This document shows, in pieces, positions 18,603 through 27,349 of a DNA stretch of 64,000 bases (position 1 is its first letter; the number at the start of each line of letters is the position of its first letter). The translations under genes and the position numbers were made by a program. The notes below the pieces were generated by a model. The model saw nothing but the letters and a program-made list of their open reading frames with translations. It had not been told where the DNA came from and ran no database searches. This stretch comes from Streptomyces agglomeratus (GTDB lineage Bacteria; Actinomycetota; Actinomycetes; Streptomycetales; Streptomycetaceae): assembly GCF_001746415.1 (NCBI RefSeq), contig NZ_MEHJ01000001.1:4113001-4177000 (forward strand). The letters are read 5' to 3'.

Positions 18603-19358
18603 TCAGGAGGTGCGGCGGCGGCCGGCGAGCACGCCGAAGGCCACACCCGCGGCACCGACGAGGATGCCGACGACGGCCAGGACGCGGGCGGTCGTGTCAC
18701 TGCTGCCGGCGTCGCTGGCGGACGCGGTCTCGCCGCTCTCGTGAGCGGCGTCGTCCACCTTGGCGGCTTCCTTGCCGTCGCTCTTGGCTTCGTCGCCGGA
18801 CGCGCCGTGGTGGTCGTCACCCGCGGGCTCGGACAGCTGAAGGACGGGAGCGGGCGACTGCGGCTCCTCCTCGCCCTCCTTGGGCTCCTCGATCCAGCGG
18901 ACGACCTCCTTGTTGTCGTACGTCTGGACGGCCTTGAGGACGAGCCGGTCGGCGTCCTCGGGCAGCTGCCCGAGGGAGAGCGGGAACTGCTGGAACTCGC
19001 CGGGGCCGATCTTCCCGCCGGTCCAGGTGACCTTGGAGACGGCCTCGTTGATCTCCTTGCCGTGGACCTTGAGCGGCTTGTCGAGCTCGGTCTTGGTCAC
19101 CTTGGTCGTCCAGCCGGGCACGGGCTGGGGCATGACGGACGACAGCGGGTGGTCGGTGGGGAAGGAGACTTCGAGCTTGATGGTGGAGGCGTTGTCCCGC
19201 TCGTTGGGGACCTTGACGTTGACGGTGGCGTAGCCGCCCTTTTCGGCGGGCCCGACGGGCTGTACGCCGACGTGCGCGAAGGCCGTTCCCGAGAGCAGCA
19301 GGACGGTGGAAGCGGCGACGGCGGCGACGGAGGCAGCGGACAGACGGGTGACGTTCAT
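18603..19358 (-). CDS. ycnI: YcnI-like DUF1775 copper-binding membrane-anchored protein
   Basis: A 251-residue protein with a Sec signal (about 1-28) ending SGTAFA, then His as the first mature residue (HVGVQP), the known Cu(II) ligand of DUF1775/YcnI. A conserved Trp (GWTTKV) is near residue 85. A low-complexity linker leads to one C-terminal transmembrane helix VLAVVGILVGAAGVAFGVLA and a basic tail. First gene of the copper operon; ATG 19358 follows GGAGTG. Confidence 0.9.
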   Translation of the reverse strand: MNVTRLSAASVAAVAASTVLLLSGTAFAHVGVQPVGPAEKGGYATVNVKVPNERDNASTIKLEVSFPTDHPLSSVMPQPVPGWTTKVTKTELDKPLKVHGKEINEAVSKVTWTGGKIGPGEFQQFPLSLGQLPEDADRLVLKAVQTYDNKEVVRWIEEPKEGEEEPQSPAPVLQLSEPAGDDHHGASGDEAKSDGKEAAKVDDAAHESGETASASDAGSSDTTARVLAVVGILVGAAGVAFGVLAGRRRTS

Positions 19359-19470
19359 GCGGGAACACTCCACTGGGCAGAGGTGACGGTGTTCCGGGGC
19401 GCGGGTGCGCACCGGCATCGCGGCGCCGCTCCCGTGGTCGTGTGTGTGTTACGCCGGAGAGTGCGCCGCG

Positions 19471-20283
19471 TCAGGCTGCGAGTACGAGCACCGCGCCGGG
19501 CGGTCCGCGCCTGATCACCGTGTGCTGGAGGGCTTCCCCTGCCGGTCGCAGCGAGGTGACGAAGGGCGTACGGGGGGTGCCTGGCCCGCGTACGGGCGTT
19601 CCCGGGAGCGGGCCGGCGTTCAGCGACCGTACGAGTGCCAGGGCGGCGCGCAGCGACCGTACGAGCGCGCCTTCGGCGACGCCGTGGGCCGACAGCAGGA
19701 GCAGCCGGGACAGCGCGATGTCCCCGCGCCGCAGCAGCCATCCGGTCGCGACGGCGGCGAGCAGGTGGCCGAGGAACATGGGGAGGCTGGGCAGCAGCCC
19801 GGCGGCCGGTTCCGCCGCGCCCGTCCGGTGCGCCGCGTGTGCGGTGTGCGCGAGGTGCTGCTGCGCCGCTTGTACGGACGCGGGGTCGATGCCCGCTTCG
19901 GTGATGATGCGGCGCGCTTCGGCGGTGCTGAGCGGCAGCGCTCCGGCGCCGCACACGAGTTTCGCCGCGAAGGTGCGCAGCGAGGTGTCGGTGGCGGCGC
20001 TCTCCAGGGCGGGGCTGTGCTGGCCCAGGCCGAAGAGGGTGTGCAGGGCGAGTTGTCCGCAGGTGAGCGCGGCGGCGATGGCGGGCATCGAGCGCGCGCG
20101 CCCGGCGAGCGGTGCGACCAGGCCGGACACGGCGGCGGCGCCGAGGGCCAGCGTCCACCAGGGAACGGCGGCGCAGGAGGCCATGACGTGTCCGGTCGCG
20201 GCCAGCACGACGCAGACCGCGGTGAACACCGCGGTCCTCAGCAGCCGCATTCGGACTGCGGTGCGTGCGACGGACGTAGACAT
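19471..20283 (-). CDS. Hypothetical multi-pass membrane protein
   Basis: A 270-residue protein from ATG 20283. Hydrophobic segments are visible at about 12-32 (LRTAVFTAVCVVLAATGHVM), 38-56, 62-85 and 160-178. Conserved-looking His residues (LALHTLFGLGQH, QQHLAHTAHAAH) could bind metal. It is directly upstream of and on the same strand as the copper operon, with a 112-bp gap, so a copper link is possible but unproven. The C-terminal 60 residues look disordered. I do not recognise a family. Confidence 0.7.
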   Translation of the reverse strand: MSTSVARTAVRMRLLRTAVFTAVCVVLAATGHVMASCAAVPWWTLALGAAAVSGLVAPLAGRARSMPAIAAALTCGQLALHTLFGLGQHSPALESAATDTSLRTFAAKLVCGAGALPLSTAEARRIITEAGIDPASVQAAQQHLAHTAHAAHRTGAAEPAAGLLPSLPMFLGHLLAAVATGWLLRRGDIALSRLLLLSAHGVAEGALVRSLRAALALVRSLNAGPLPGTPVRGPGTPRTPFVTSLRPAGEALQHTVIRRGPPGAVLVLAA

Positions 20284-20463
20284 GGCCTCGACATCATCGC
20301 ACTGCGCCCACGGCATTCCTACGGCAGGTCCAGGAGCGTATACACCGGCACTAGGAGTGTGCGCGTCGGCCGAATGAGGGCAATCACGTTCACTCCACGC
20401 TTATGAAGGGTTGCTTGCGGCAATACGTATCCGTATGTCGAGCCGCAGCCAGGAGGCTGGAGC

Positions 20464-20922
20464 ATGAGCATCTGGTGGTCTCTCCACTTGCGGCGCGAAG
20501 CCGCGAGCGTCCCGCTCGCCCGCCGCCTTCTGCTCGGCACCATGGAGACGGCGGGGGTGGATCCGGACATCTCCTACGACCTGTCGGTCGCGCTCAGCGA
20601 GGCGTGTGCGAACGCGGTCGAGCACGGTGGGGACGAGCATTCCGGAACGCCTTCCGCGGAATACCGGGTGACCGCTTATCTTGACGGCGAGAAATGCCGT
20701 ATCGAGGTCGCCGACTCCGGGCCGGGCTTTCCCCCTTCGCGGCGTGGACATCGCGCCGCACCGTCTCCCGCGCCCACTTCGGCGGAGAGCGGCAGAGGTA
20801 TGTGTCTGATCGAGCAGCTCGCCGATCACGTCCATTTCAGGAACAGGCCGGGGCACGGCGCCGTGGTCAGTTTCGACAAGATCCTCAAATGGCGCGAGGG
20901 CGCGCTGCTCAAGGTGTCCTGA
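20464..20922 (+). CDS. Anti-sigma-factor-like ATP-binding protein (HATPase, RsbW type)
   Basis: A 152-residue GHKL-type ATPase. The N-box is LSVALSEACANAVEHGG, G1 is IEVADSGPGF and G2 is ESGRGMCLIEQLAD. ATG 20464 follows CAGGAGG. Such small stand-alone kinases in Streptomyces phosphorylate anti-anti-sigma partners or bind sigma factors. No partner is adjacent. Its promoter region carries ATACGTATCCGTAT, a palindromic sequence around 20421-20434. Confidence 0.85.
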   Translation: MSIWWSLHLRREAASVPLARRLLLGTMETAGVDPDISYDLSVALSEACANAVEHGGDEHSGTPSAEYRVTAYLDGEKCRIEVADSGPGFPPSRRGHRAAPSPAPTSAESGRGMCLIEQLADHVHFRNRPGHGAVVSFDKILKWREGALLKVS

Positions 20923-21047
20923 GCGGCACGCCCTCGCGTGGGGCCGGCGTGGTGGGAAGCTGAACGGAAAATCCCCGTTTCTCCGGGCAGGCGGGAGCGC
21001 CGTACGGCGGAGCCGGACGGTTTCTCTGTGGGTGGGGGTGACTGAGG

Positions 21048-22399
21048 TCAGGCCACGATAGTGGGTGCGAGGGTGACGTGGTGGCCGAGGGCCTGGAGCT
21101 GGCGGACGAGGTCGCGGGTCTTGCGGGCGGGATTGAGATGGCGCTGGTGCCAGTCGGTGCCGAGTTCCTGGTATCGGGCGTCGGGGTCGTTGATCAGGTG
21201 CCAGGTGATGACGAGGATGGAGCGGGCGACGGCGACGAGGGCTTTGGCGTGGCCGCGGCGTTTGACGATTCTGCGGTAGCGAGCGCCGAGGAAGGTGTCG
21301 GTGCGGGCAGCGGCGTTGGCGGCTTCGCCGAGGGCGCCCTTGAGCCATGGGTTGCCCTTGCCCGCCGGGCCGGCGGTGTTCTTCGCTCCGGACTGAATCG
21401 TGCGGGGGCACAGCTTCGCCCACGAGACGAGGTGTTCGGGGGTGGGGAAGCGGCTCATGTCCAGGCCGATCTCGGCGAGGACGATCTGGGCGGTGGCGGG
21501 ACCGATGCCGGGGACCGCATCGAGACGCTCGGCCAGTTCCTGCGCGGTCACACCGTCGCGGACAGACGGCCCGCCGGTGTCGTCCCCGTCCGACGGCCCG
21601 CCGGTGTCGTATGGAGCCGTGGTCTGTTTCATGAGGTCGGCGATCAGCCGGTCGAGTTCCTGGACCTGCGTGGTGAGGTGGTCGACGGTGCCCAGCAGCA
21701 CGCCCAGCAGGCGGCCGTGATGTTCTTCGAACTGCCCGGTGAGTGCCTCGGCCAGGGCCGGCTTCTTCTTCACCAGGCTCCCTCTGGCGAGATCCGCCAA
21801 AGCTCGGGGTTGCGTTCACCGGCGGCCAGGGCATCGAGCATGGCCCTGCCGGACAGACCGAAGAGGTCGGAGACAACGTCGGACAGCTTGATCTGCGCGT
21901 CCTGCAGGGCCTTGTCCACCCGGTGCTTGTGCCGGGTGCGTTCCTGGATGAACACTGTGCGGGTGCGGGTGAGGTCTCGTAGCTGCCGGACTGGCTTGGG
22001 CGGTACGAACGAAGCGCGGACCATGCCGCGTTCGGCGAGCTTGGCCAGCCAGACCGCGTCGAGCTTGTCGGTCTTCGGCCGGCCGGGGACGTTCTTCACA
22101 TCACGTGCGTTGACCAGCCAGCATTCCAGGCCGCGGGCCTCCAGGAGGTAGAAGAAGGGCCGCCAGTAGCTGCCCGTCGCCTCCATCACCACCCGCTGGA
22201 CCCCCTGGCAGACCAGCCGGTCGCCGAGTTCGAGGATCGCGTTCGTGGTGGACGCGACCGTCCAGACCTGCTGGACGCGCCGGCCTTCGATGGTGTCGTG
22301 CGGGATGCGCAGGCACACCATCCCGGTTGCCTTGGCGATGTCGATCGCCGCGACCCGGGCAACACTTCCGTCGTCGTGGTCGTCTTTGGACTCCTCCAT
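21048..22399 (-). pseudogene. IS110-family transposase with a frameshift
   Basis: ATG 22399 has GGGGAGGAAG upstream. The N-terminal RuvC-like DEDD domain has AAIDIAKATGMV (D), VVMEATGSYW (E) and TDKLDAVWLA (D and D). The reading frame stops at about 21770 just after the AGERNPELW region. The C-terminal domain continues in another frame from LADLARGSLVKKKPAL through VPGIGPATAQIVLAEIGLDM to GKGNPWLKGALGEAA and ends at 21048. One base appears to be missing in GAGCTTTGG near 21800. Together the frames give the usual length of about 450 residues. Expression of intact recombinase would need frameshifting. Confidence 0.88.
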
Positions 22400-22522
22400 C
22401 GTCTTCCTCCCCTTGGGCATTGGTGCGGGCGGGGGCTGCCCGGGGAGCCTGAGGGGAGACGGAGAAGCTGAACGGCGTGCTCGAGACGACAGTGTGCGGC
22501 CCCTCGGACGGCTCCCTCACCA

Positions 22523-22734
22523 GACTCCTATGCGGGCTCACAGCCCAGACATCGATCGGCGTCGGCGGACAGCCCCCGTACCGATTTTCACGCCCGCGAG
22601 GCGTCATCCGCAGGTGAACGGCTGACTCCTATGCGGGCTCACAGCCCAGACATCGATCGGCGTCGGCGGACAGCCCCCGTACCGATTTTCACGCCCGCGA
22701 GGCGTCATCCGCAGGTGAACGGCTGACTCCTATG
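22523..22734. repeat. 101-bp perfect tandem duplication in the IS110 5' non-coding region
   Basis: The 101-bp unit starting GACTCCTATGCGGGCTCAC occupies 22523-22623 and 22624-22724, and the first 10 bases recur at 22725-22734 next to flanking DNA. Read on the transposase strand each unit contains two short hairpins, GGGCTGTGAGCCC and CGCCTCGCGGGCG. In IS110 elements this region encodes the structured bridge RNA that pairs donor and target, so the duplication probably doubles part of that RNA or of the element end. Confidence 0.85.
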
Positions 22735-22766
22735 AAGTCACAGATGCCCGACCGGCCACGCGCGCC

Positions 22767-22853
22767 GTGGCTCCGCCCGAACGGCCGACAAATCCAACCA
22801 AGGACAGCCGAAGCGTCAGTCAGTCCTGGAGTCAGACCCCCGGGCGGAGCCAC
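22767..22853. repeat. 13-bp inverted repeat next to the IS end
   Basis: GTGGCTCCGCCCG at 22767-22779 is matched by its complement at 22841-22853, 61 bp apart. It lies between the IS110 end and the pepP stop (22868) and may form a long-range terminator stem for pepP. Otherwise the 133-bp gap shows nothing. Confidence 0.5.
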
Positions 22854-22867
22854 AGCAATCATCACTG

Positions 22868-24337
22868 TCAGTCCTGCTTGACCCGCGCCATCCAGTCCTC
22901 GACCTCGTCGGAGCGGCGCGGGAGCGCCGCCGACAGGTTCAGGTTGCCGTCCTCGGTGACGAGGATGTCGTCCTCGATGCGTACGCCGATGCCGCGGTAC
23001 TCCTCGGGCACGGTCAGGTCGTCGGCCTGGAAGTACAGACCGGGCTCGACGGTCAGGCACATGCCGGGCTCCAGTGTTCCGTCGGCGTACGCCTCGCGCC
23101 GGGCGGCGGCGCAGTCGTGGACGTCCATGCCGAGCATGTGGCCGGTGCCGTGCAGGGTCCAGCGGCGCTGGAGGCCGAGCTCCAGGACCTTTTCGACCGG
23201 GCCTTCGACGAGACCCCACTCGACGAGCTTCTCGGCGAGCACGCGCTGCGAGGCGTCGTGGAAGTCGCGGTACTTCGCGCCGGGCCGCACGGCGGCGATG
23301 CCGGCCTCCTGGGCCTCGTACACCGCGTCGTAGATCTTGCGCTGGAGGTCGGTGAAGGCGCCGTTGATCGGCAGGGTGCGGGTGATGTCGGCGGTGTAGA
23401 GGGTGTGGGTCTCCACGCCGGCGTCGAGCAGCAGCAGGTCGCCGGAGCGTACGTCGCCGTCGTTGCGCACCCAGTGCAGGGTGGTGGCGTGCGGGCCGGC
23501 GGCGCAGATGGAGCCGTAGCCGATGTCGTTGCCCTCGACGCGGGCGCGCAGGAAGAAGGTGCCCTCGATGTAGCGCTCGCTGGTGGCCTCGGCCTTGTCG
23601 AGGATCTTGACGACGTCCTCGAAGCCGCGGACGGTCGAGTCGACGGCCTTCTGGAGCTCGCCGATCTCGAAGTCGTCCTTCACGGCGCGGGCCTCGGAGA
23701 GGTAGACGCGCAGTTCCTCGTCGCGTTCGGCGGTGACCTTGTCGGTCAGCGCCGCCTCGACGGCGGCGTCGTGCCACCGGACGCAGCGGACGGGCCCGGT
23801 GGCTTCCCCGAGCGCGGCGGTCAGCTCGCGGACGTCCTTCGCGGGGATGCCGAGGAGCTGCTCGGCCTCGGTGAGGGAGTGGCGGCGGCCGACCCACAGC
23901 TCGCCCTGGCCGTCGAGCCAGAACTCGCCGTTCTCGCGGTCGGAGCGGGGCAGCAGGTAGACCGTCGCGTCGTGGCCGCCGTCGGCTTCCGGACGGGGCT
24001 CCAGTACGAGGACGCCGTCCTGCGTCTGGTCACCCGTGAGGTACGCGTACTCGGTGGAGGCGCGGAACGCGTACTCGGTGTCGTTGGAGCGGGTCTTGAG
24101 GTTGCCCGCGGGGACGACGAGCCGCTCGCCAGGGAAGCGGGCGGAGAGCGCGGCGCGGCGCTCTGCGGTGTGGCCCGCCTGGGCGATGGGCTCCAGGCCG
24201 CGCAGTTCGGTGTCGGCCCAGCCGGTCTTCATGTTCTCGGCGAGCTCGTCGGAAACGCCCGGGTACAGGCCGTTCTTCCGCTGCTTGATCGGCTCTTCGG
24301 TCTCTTCCGGGGTCTCCGGCATGAGCTCTTCCGACAC
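22868..24337 (-). CDS. pepP: Xaa-Pro aminopeptidase (aminopeptidase P, M24B)
   Basis: A 489-residue protein from GTG 24337, chosen because GAGGAGAC lies just upstream; the in-frame ATG 24373 has no ribosome site. The C-terminal pita-bread domain shows the five ligands: LLLLDAGVETHTLYTADITR (two Asp), LHGTGHMLGMDVHD (His), CLTVEPGLYF (Glu) and GVRIEDDILVT (Glu). The N-terminal domain is the aminopeptidase P type with EYAYLTGDQTQDGVLV. It removes N-terminal residues before proline in cytoplasmic peptide turnover. Confidence 0.95.
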   Translation of the reverse strand: MSEELMPETPEETEEPIKQRKNGLYPGVSDELAENMKTGWADTELRGLEPIAQAGHTAERRAALSARFPGERLVVPAGNLKTRSNDTEYAFRASTEYAYLTGDQTQDGVLVLEPRPEADGGHDATVYLLPRSDRENGEFWLDGQGELWVGRRHSLTEAEQLLGIPAKDVRELTAALGEATGPVRCVRWHDAAVEAALTDKVTAERDEELRVYLSEARAVKDDFEIGELQKAVDSTVRGFEDVVKILDKAEATSERYIEGTFFLRARVEGNDIGYGSICAAGPHATTLHWVRNDGDVRSGDLLLLDAGVETHTLYTADITRTLPINGAFTDLQRKIYDAVYEAQEAGIAAVRPGAKYRDFHDASQRVLAEKLVEWGLVEGPVEKVLELGLQRRWTLHGTGHMLGMDVHDCAAARREAYADGTLEPGMCLTVEPGLYFQADDLTVPEEYRGIGVRIEDDILVTEDGNLNLSAALPRRSDEVEDWMARVKQD

Positions 24338-24424
24338 GCTGTCTCCTCGATACGACACTGGACCGTCCTCCATCGTATGTGCGACGGCGACACGGCCAGG
24401 GGCGCTGCGGACAACTGTGAGGAA

Positions 24425-25810
24425 TCAGTCGAAACGTGCGGCGAGCAGCACGATGTCGTCCGCCGAGTCCGCCGTGTCGGCGCCGTCCGGCAGCAGGGCG
24501 CGCAGGACGTGGTCGGCGATCGCCGCGGGGTCGTCCCTGATGGCTCTGGGCGCGCTCGCGGCGGCGGCGTGCAGGCGCGCGAAGGCACGGTCCATGGGGT
24601 CGCCGGTGCGCTGGAGAAGACCGTCCGTGTAGAGAAGCACCGTTTCGCCGGGTGCGGGCGTGAGCTCCACGCTGGGCGCCTCCCAGCAGGACAGCATGCC
24701 GAGCGGCGCGGAGAGGGAGGTCTCCACGTACTCGGTGCGCCGGTCGCCGACGATCAGCGGCGGGCTGTGTCCGGCGCCGGCCAGCACGATCTTGCGCCGG
24801 TCGGGTTCGCAGTACGCGAAGAGGGCGGTGGCGGACCTGGCCGGTTCGGTGAGCCGCAGGAGGAGCTCCAGGTCGGACAGTACGGCGACGGGGTCCTCGC
24901 CCTCCATCACGGCGTACGCCCGCAGGCTGGCCCGCAGCCGGCCCATCGCGGCGACCGCGCCGGGCCCCGATCCGGAGACCGATCCGACGGCGAGTCCGAG
25001 GGCGCCCTCGGGCAGCGGCAGGGCGTCGTACCAGTCGCCGCCGCCGTGCGGTCCTGTGCGGTGGCGGGCGGCGAGGCGTACGCCGGGGACGCGGGGCAGC
25101 CTGCTGGGCAGCAGTTCCTCGGCGACGGCGGCCACTTGTGCGCGGGCGTGCTCCAGTTCCAGCAGGCGGGCGAGGTGTTCGGCGGCGTAGCGCGTGTAGA
25201 GGCCCGCGAGGTGGCGCCGGCGCTCCGAGGGTTCGGCCGGTTCGTCGTACAGCCAGACGGCGGCCCCGAGACGCCCGGCCGCTTCGGTGGCCAGAGGCAG
25301 GGCGTAACTGGCGGCGTATCCGAGGCGGGCCGCGACTTCGCGGTGGCGCGGGTCGAGTTCCGCCTCGCCGAGGAGGTCGGGGTGGGCGATCTCGCTGGGG
25401 CGAGGGCTGCCCGGGAGGCCGTCGAGGAGCCGTCCGTACGACGTGGAACCGCGCGGCACGGTCTCGATGTGGCCGAGGTCGGCGTGGGCGAGACCGAGGC
25501 CGACGGTGGTGGCCTGGCCGAGGCCGGACGCGGGTTCGAGGACGACGAGGCCCCGGCGGGCACCTACGAGAGCGGCGCCGGCGCGCAGCAGTTCGTGCAG
25601 GGCGCCGTCGACCGAACGGGTGCGGACCAGGCGTTCGGTGAGTTCGTGGAGGGTCGTGAGGTCGGACACCCATCCGGCGAGCCGGTCCTGAAGGACCGCT
25701 CCGGCGGCGGCGGGTGGGGCAGGGGTCGACGGATGAGGCGCGACAGTGTGCGTGGGTGGCGGAACGACTGGATCGATTCCAGCCACTTTCGGCACGTGCG
25801 GGGCGCTCAT
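24425..25810 (-). CDS. GAF-domain PP2C-type (SpoIIE-like) phosphatase
   Basis: About 461 residues from ATG 25810 (MSAPHVPKVAG); an earlier in-frame ATG at 25863 would add 18 residues and no start has a clear ribosome site. A GAF-like sensor lies at about 40-190 (LTERLVRTRSVDGALHELLR). The PP2C domain (about 230-461) includes RTGPHGGGDWYDALPL and VLLYTDGLLQRTG, with the last Asp in ADDIVLLAARFD. Such phosphatases dephosphorylate anti-anti-sigma factors. Small ATP-binding kinases of the matching type are encoded nearby at 20464 and 29478. Confidence 0.88.
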   Translation of the reverse strand: MSAPHVPKVAGIDPVVPPPTHTVAPHPSTPAPPAAAGAVLQDRLAGWVSDLTTLHELTERLVRTRSVDGALHELLRAGAALVGARRGLVVLEPASGLGQATTVGLGLAHADLGHIETVPRGSTSYGRLLDGLPGSPRPSEIAHPDLLGEAELDPRHREVAARLGYAASYALPLATEAAGRLGAAVWLYDEPAEPSERRRHLAGLYTRYAAEHLARLLELEHARAQVAAVAEELLPSRLPRVPGVRLAARHRTGPHGGGDWYDALPLPEGALGLAVGSVSGSGPGAVAAMGRLRASLRAYAVMEGEDPVAVLSDLELLLRLTEPARSATALFAYCEPDRRKIVLAGAGHSPPLIVGDRRTEYVETSLSAPLGMLSCWEAPSVELTPAPGETVLLYTDGLLQRTGDPMDRAFARLHAAAASAPRAIRDDPAAIADHVLRALLPDGADTADSADDIVLLAARFD

Positions 25811-26381
25811 GATCGCGGGCTTTTCAGCTGGTGCGTTTTGCTCAATAGCATCGCAAACCCCCATGTCATTCTGCGCCGCTATCAATGCATCCACATGTAC
25901 ACGCACAAGTAAGGGGATGTCCAGCATTGTCAACGTGGGACTCTTGGTGTCTGTGGGGTAGCCAACTTGGCCTAAAATTGCCACACACAGCAATAATTTG
26001 CGGTCGACTGAGGGCGTTCGACAGCGCGTCATATCAACCGTGATGGGTACCTAATCGGTGATGGCCAGGGGCAGTTGGGACCGCCCCGGAACCTGACGGC
26101 GGACCTGGGCGTCTCAATCGCCGTGGGCCGCGTCCCATCCCCGAGTAGCGGCACAGCGACTACGGACTACTACCGATCTCCTACGGATCAGTACAGCGCC
26201 ACGTGTGCGCCACCCTCCGCTACGTTTCACGCCCGGCTCCGACGGGCTGCCCGTGCCGCAGGCTGAATATGCGGCGACGCACCACCAGTACGCAGCCAGT
26301 ACGTGACGTGCACGCTCAGTGAAGATATGCACACATCGTGTGATATGGACCTCGGCGTTCAACGGAAAGGAACGAGCGCTC
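25811..26381. promoter_or_regulatory. Divergent control region, relatively AT-rich, with an operator-like palindrome
   Basis: The 571 bp between the phosphatase and the primase-like gene hold no further gene I can support. They are clearly AT-richer than their surroundings (for example 25955-26000). A 22-bp imperfect palindrome at 26325-26346 (ATATGCACAC, ATC, GTGTGATAT) ends 35 bp before the primase-like start and could be an operator. Confidence 0.5.
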
Positions 26382-27065
26382 ATGCGCGAGATCCCCGGAA
26401 GGCGACGCAGGCTCCGGTTCCGGCGAGGTGAGGGGTCTGCCCAACTCGGCGCGGCGCTGACCTGCGCCACCGAGTGGCAGTGGCCCGTCCTCCCCGGTGT
26501 GGGGCTCGCCCCGTCGGGCGGCCGCGGCGGCCCCGGACAGGCGTGTGCCTGTCCCGATCCCGAATGCGTGGTTCCCGGCGCGCACCCCTTCGACCCGGGC
26601 ATCCTGGCGGCCACCACCGACGAACGCATGATCCGCTGGTGGTGGACCAACCGTCCGACGGCTCCCGTCATGCTCGCCACCGGCGGCGCCGCACCGTGCG
26701 CGCTCAGCCTCCCCGCACTCGCCGGCGCCGTGGCGCTGACGGCGCTCGACGGCATGGGGATGCGCCTGGGCCCGGTCGTCGCGTCTCCGACACGGTGGTC
26801 GCTGCTGGTCGCTCCGTACTCCCTGGAGCGGCTCGGGGAGCTGCTGTACGCCAAGGACTGGGTGCCCAGCTCGCTGCGGTTCCACGGTGAGGGCGGCTAT
26901 CTGGTGCTGCCGCCCTCCGAGACGGGGACCGGGCAGGTGCGGTGGGAGCGCGCGCCGCTCAACGGTTCGGCCGCGCCCTGGCTGCCGGATGTCGAGGCGG
27001 TCGTGGACGCGCTGGTGGCGGCGAGCAACGGAGCACCGGACGGCGGCAGCCGGCTCGCGTACTGA
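26382..27065 (+). CDS. Primase-polymerase-like (Prim-Pol) domain protein, catalytically doubtful
   Basis: A 227-residue protein from ATG 26382 with GGAAAGGAA upstream. The layout resembles the N-terminal Prim-Pol domain: AALTCATEWQWPVLPGVGLA at the start, ACPDPECVVPGAHPFDPG with a cysteine/histidine cluster, and IRWWWTNRPTAPVMLATGG. The catalytic Asp-x-Asp expected after that segment is not visible (CALSLPALAG instead), and the TTRGGHH-like motif is replaced by SPTRWSLLV. It may be a non-catalytic DNA-binding relative. It is conserved next to the PP2C gene in streptomycetes as I recall. Confidence 0.75.
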   Translation: MREIPGRRRRLRFRRGEGSAQLGAALTCATEWQWPVLPGVGLAPSGGRGGPGQACACPDPECVVPGAHPFDPGILAATTDERMIRWWWTNRPTAPVMLATGGAAPCALSLPALAGAVALTALDGMGMRLGPVVASPTRWSLLVAPYSLERLGELLYAKDWVPSSLRFHGEGGYLVLPPSETGTGQVRWERAPLNGSAAPWLPDVEAVVDALVAASNGAPDGGSRLAY

Positions 27066-27349
27066 GCGAGCCGGGGCGGGGTGACGGGCCGCGGGCGGGG
27101 TGACGAGAGCCGCCGTCCTCGGCGCCGCCCTCGGTGGACGAAGGCGGCGGGCAAAACCGGGGACGAAAGCGGCGCGCGCGGCGGTTGTACGACGACTGTG
27201 CGACGAAGCCCCCGCCGGCTCACTCGTACGGGTGTGAGTCGCGCGGAGTTCCCGGGCCGCCGTGCGCGCGGCTCCCGGGCGGTGGGGCATTGGCCGATAT
27301 CTTCGGCCCACCTCAAGAATTTCCGGGCAGTCGACAGGTGGGACCCGCC

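Larger units (their letters stand above)
21048..22734 (-). mobile_element. IS110-family insertion sequence, probably inactive
   Basis: The element comprises a frameshifted DEDD transposase (21048-22399) and a 5' non-coding region (22400-22734) holding a 101-bp tandem duplication. It is inserted between two intact genes, so no host gene was broken. The lower-coordinate end cannot be placed by eye because IS110 elements lack terminal inverted repeats; it lies in 20923-21047. The right end is probably near the last partial repeat copy (about 22734). Confidence 0.75.

Noticed and set aside
22868..25912. Long plus-strand open frame antisense to pepP and the phosphatase gene
   Set aside because: It is a high-GC third-position shadow of two well-supported minus-strand genes and has no recognisable domain.
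25905..25960. TTGACA-like -35 on the minus strand upstream of the phosphatase gene
   Set aside because: No acceptable -10 element at 16-19 bp; left unannotated.
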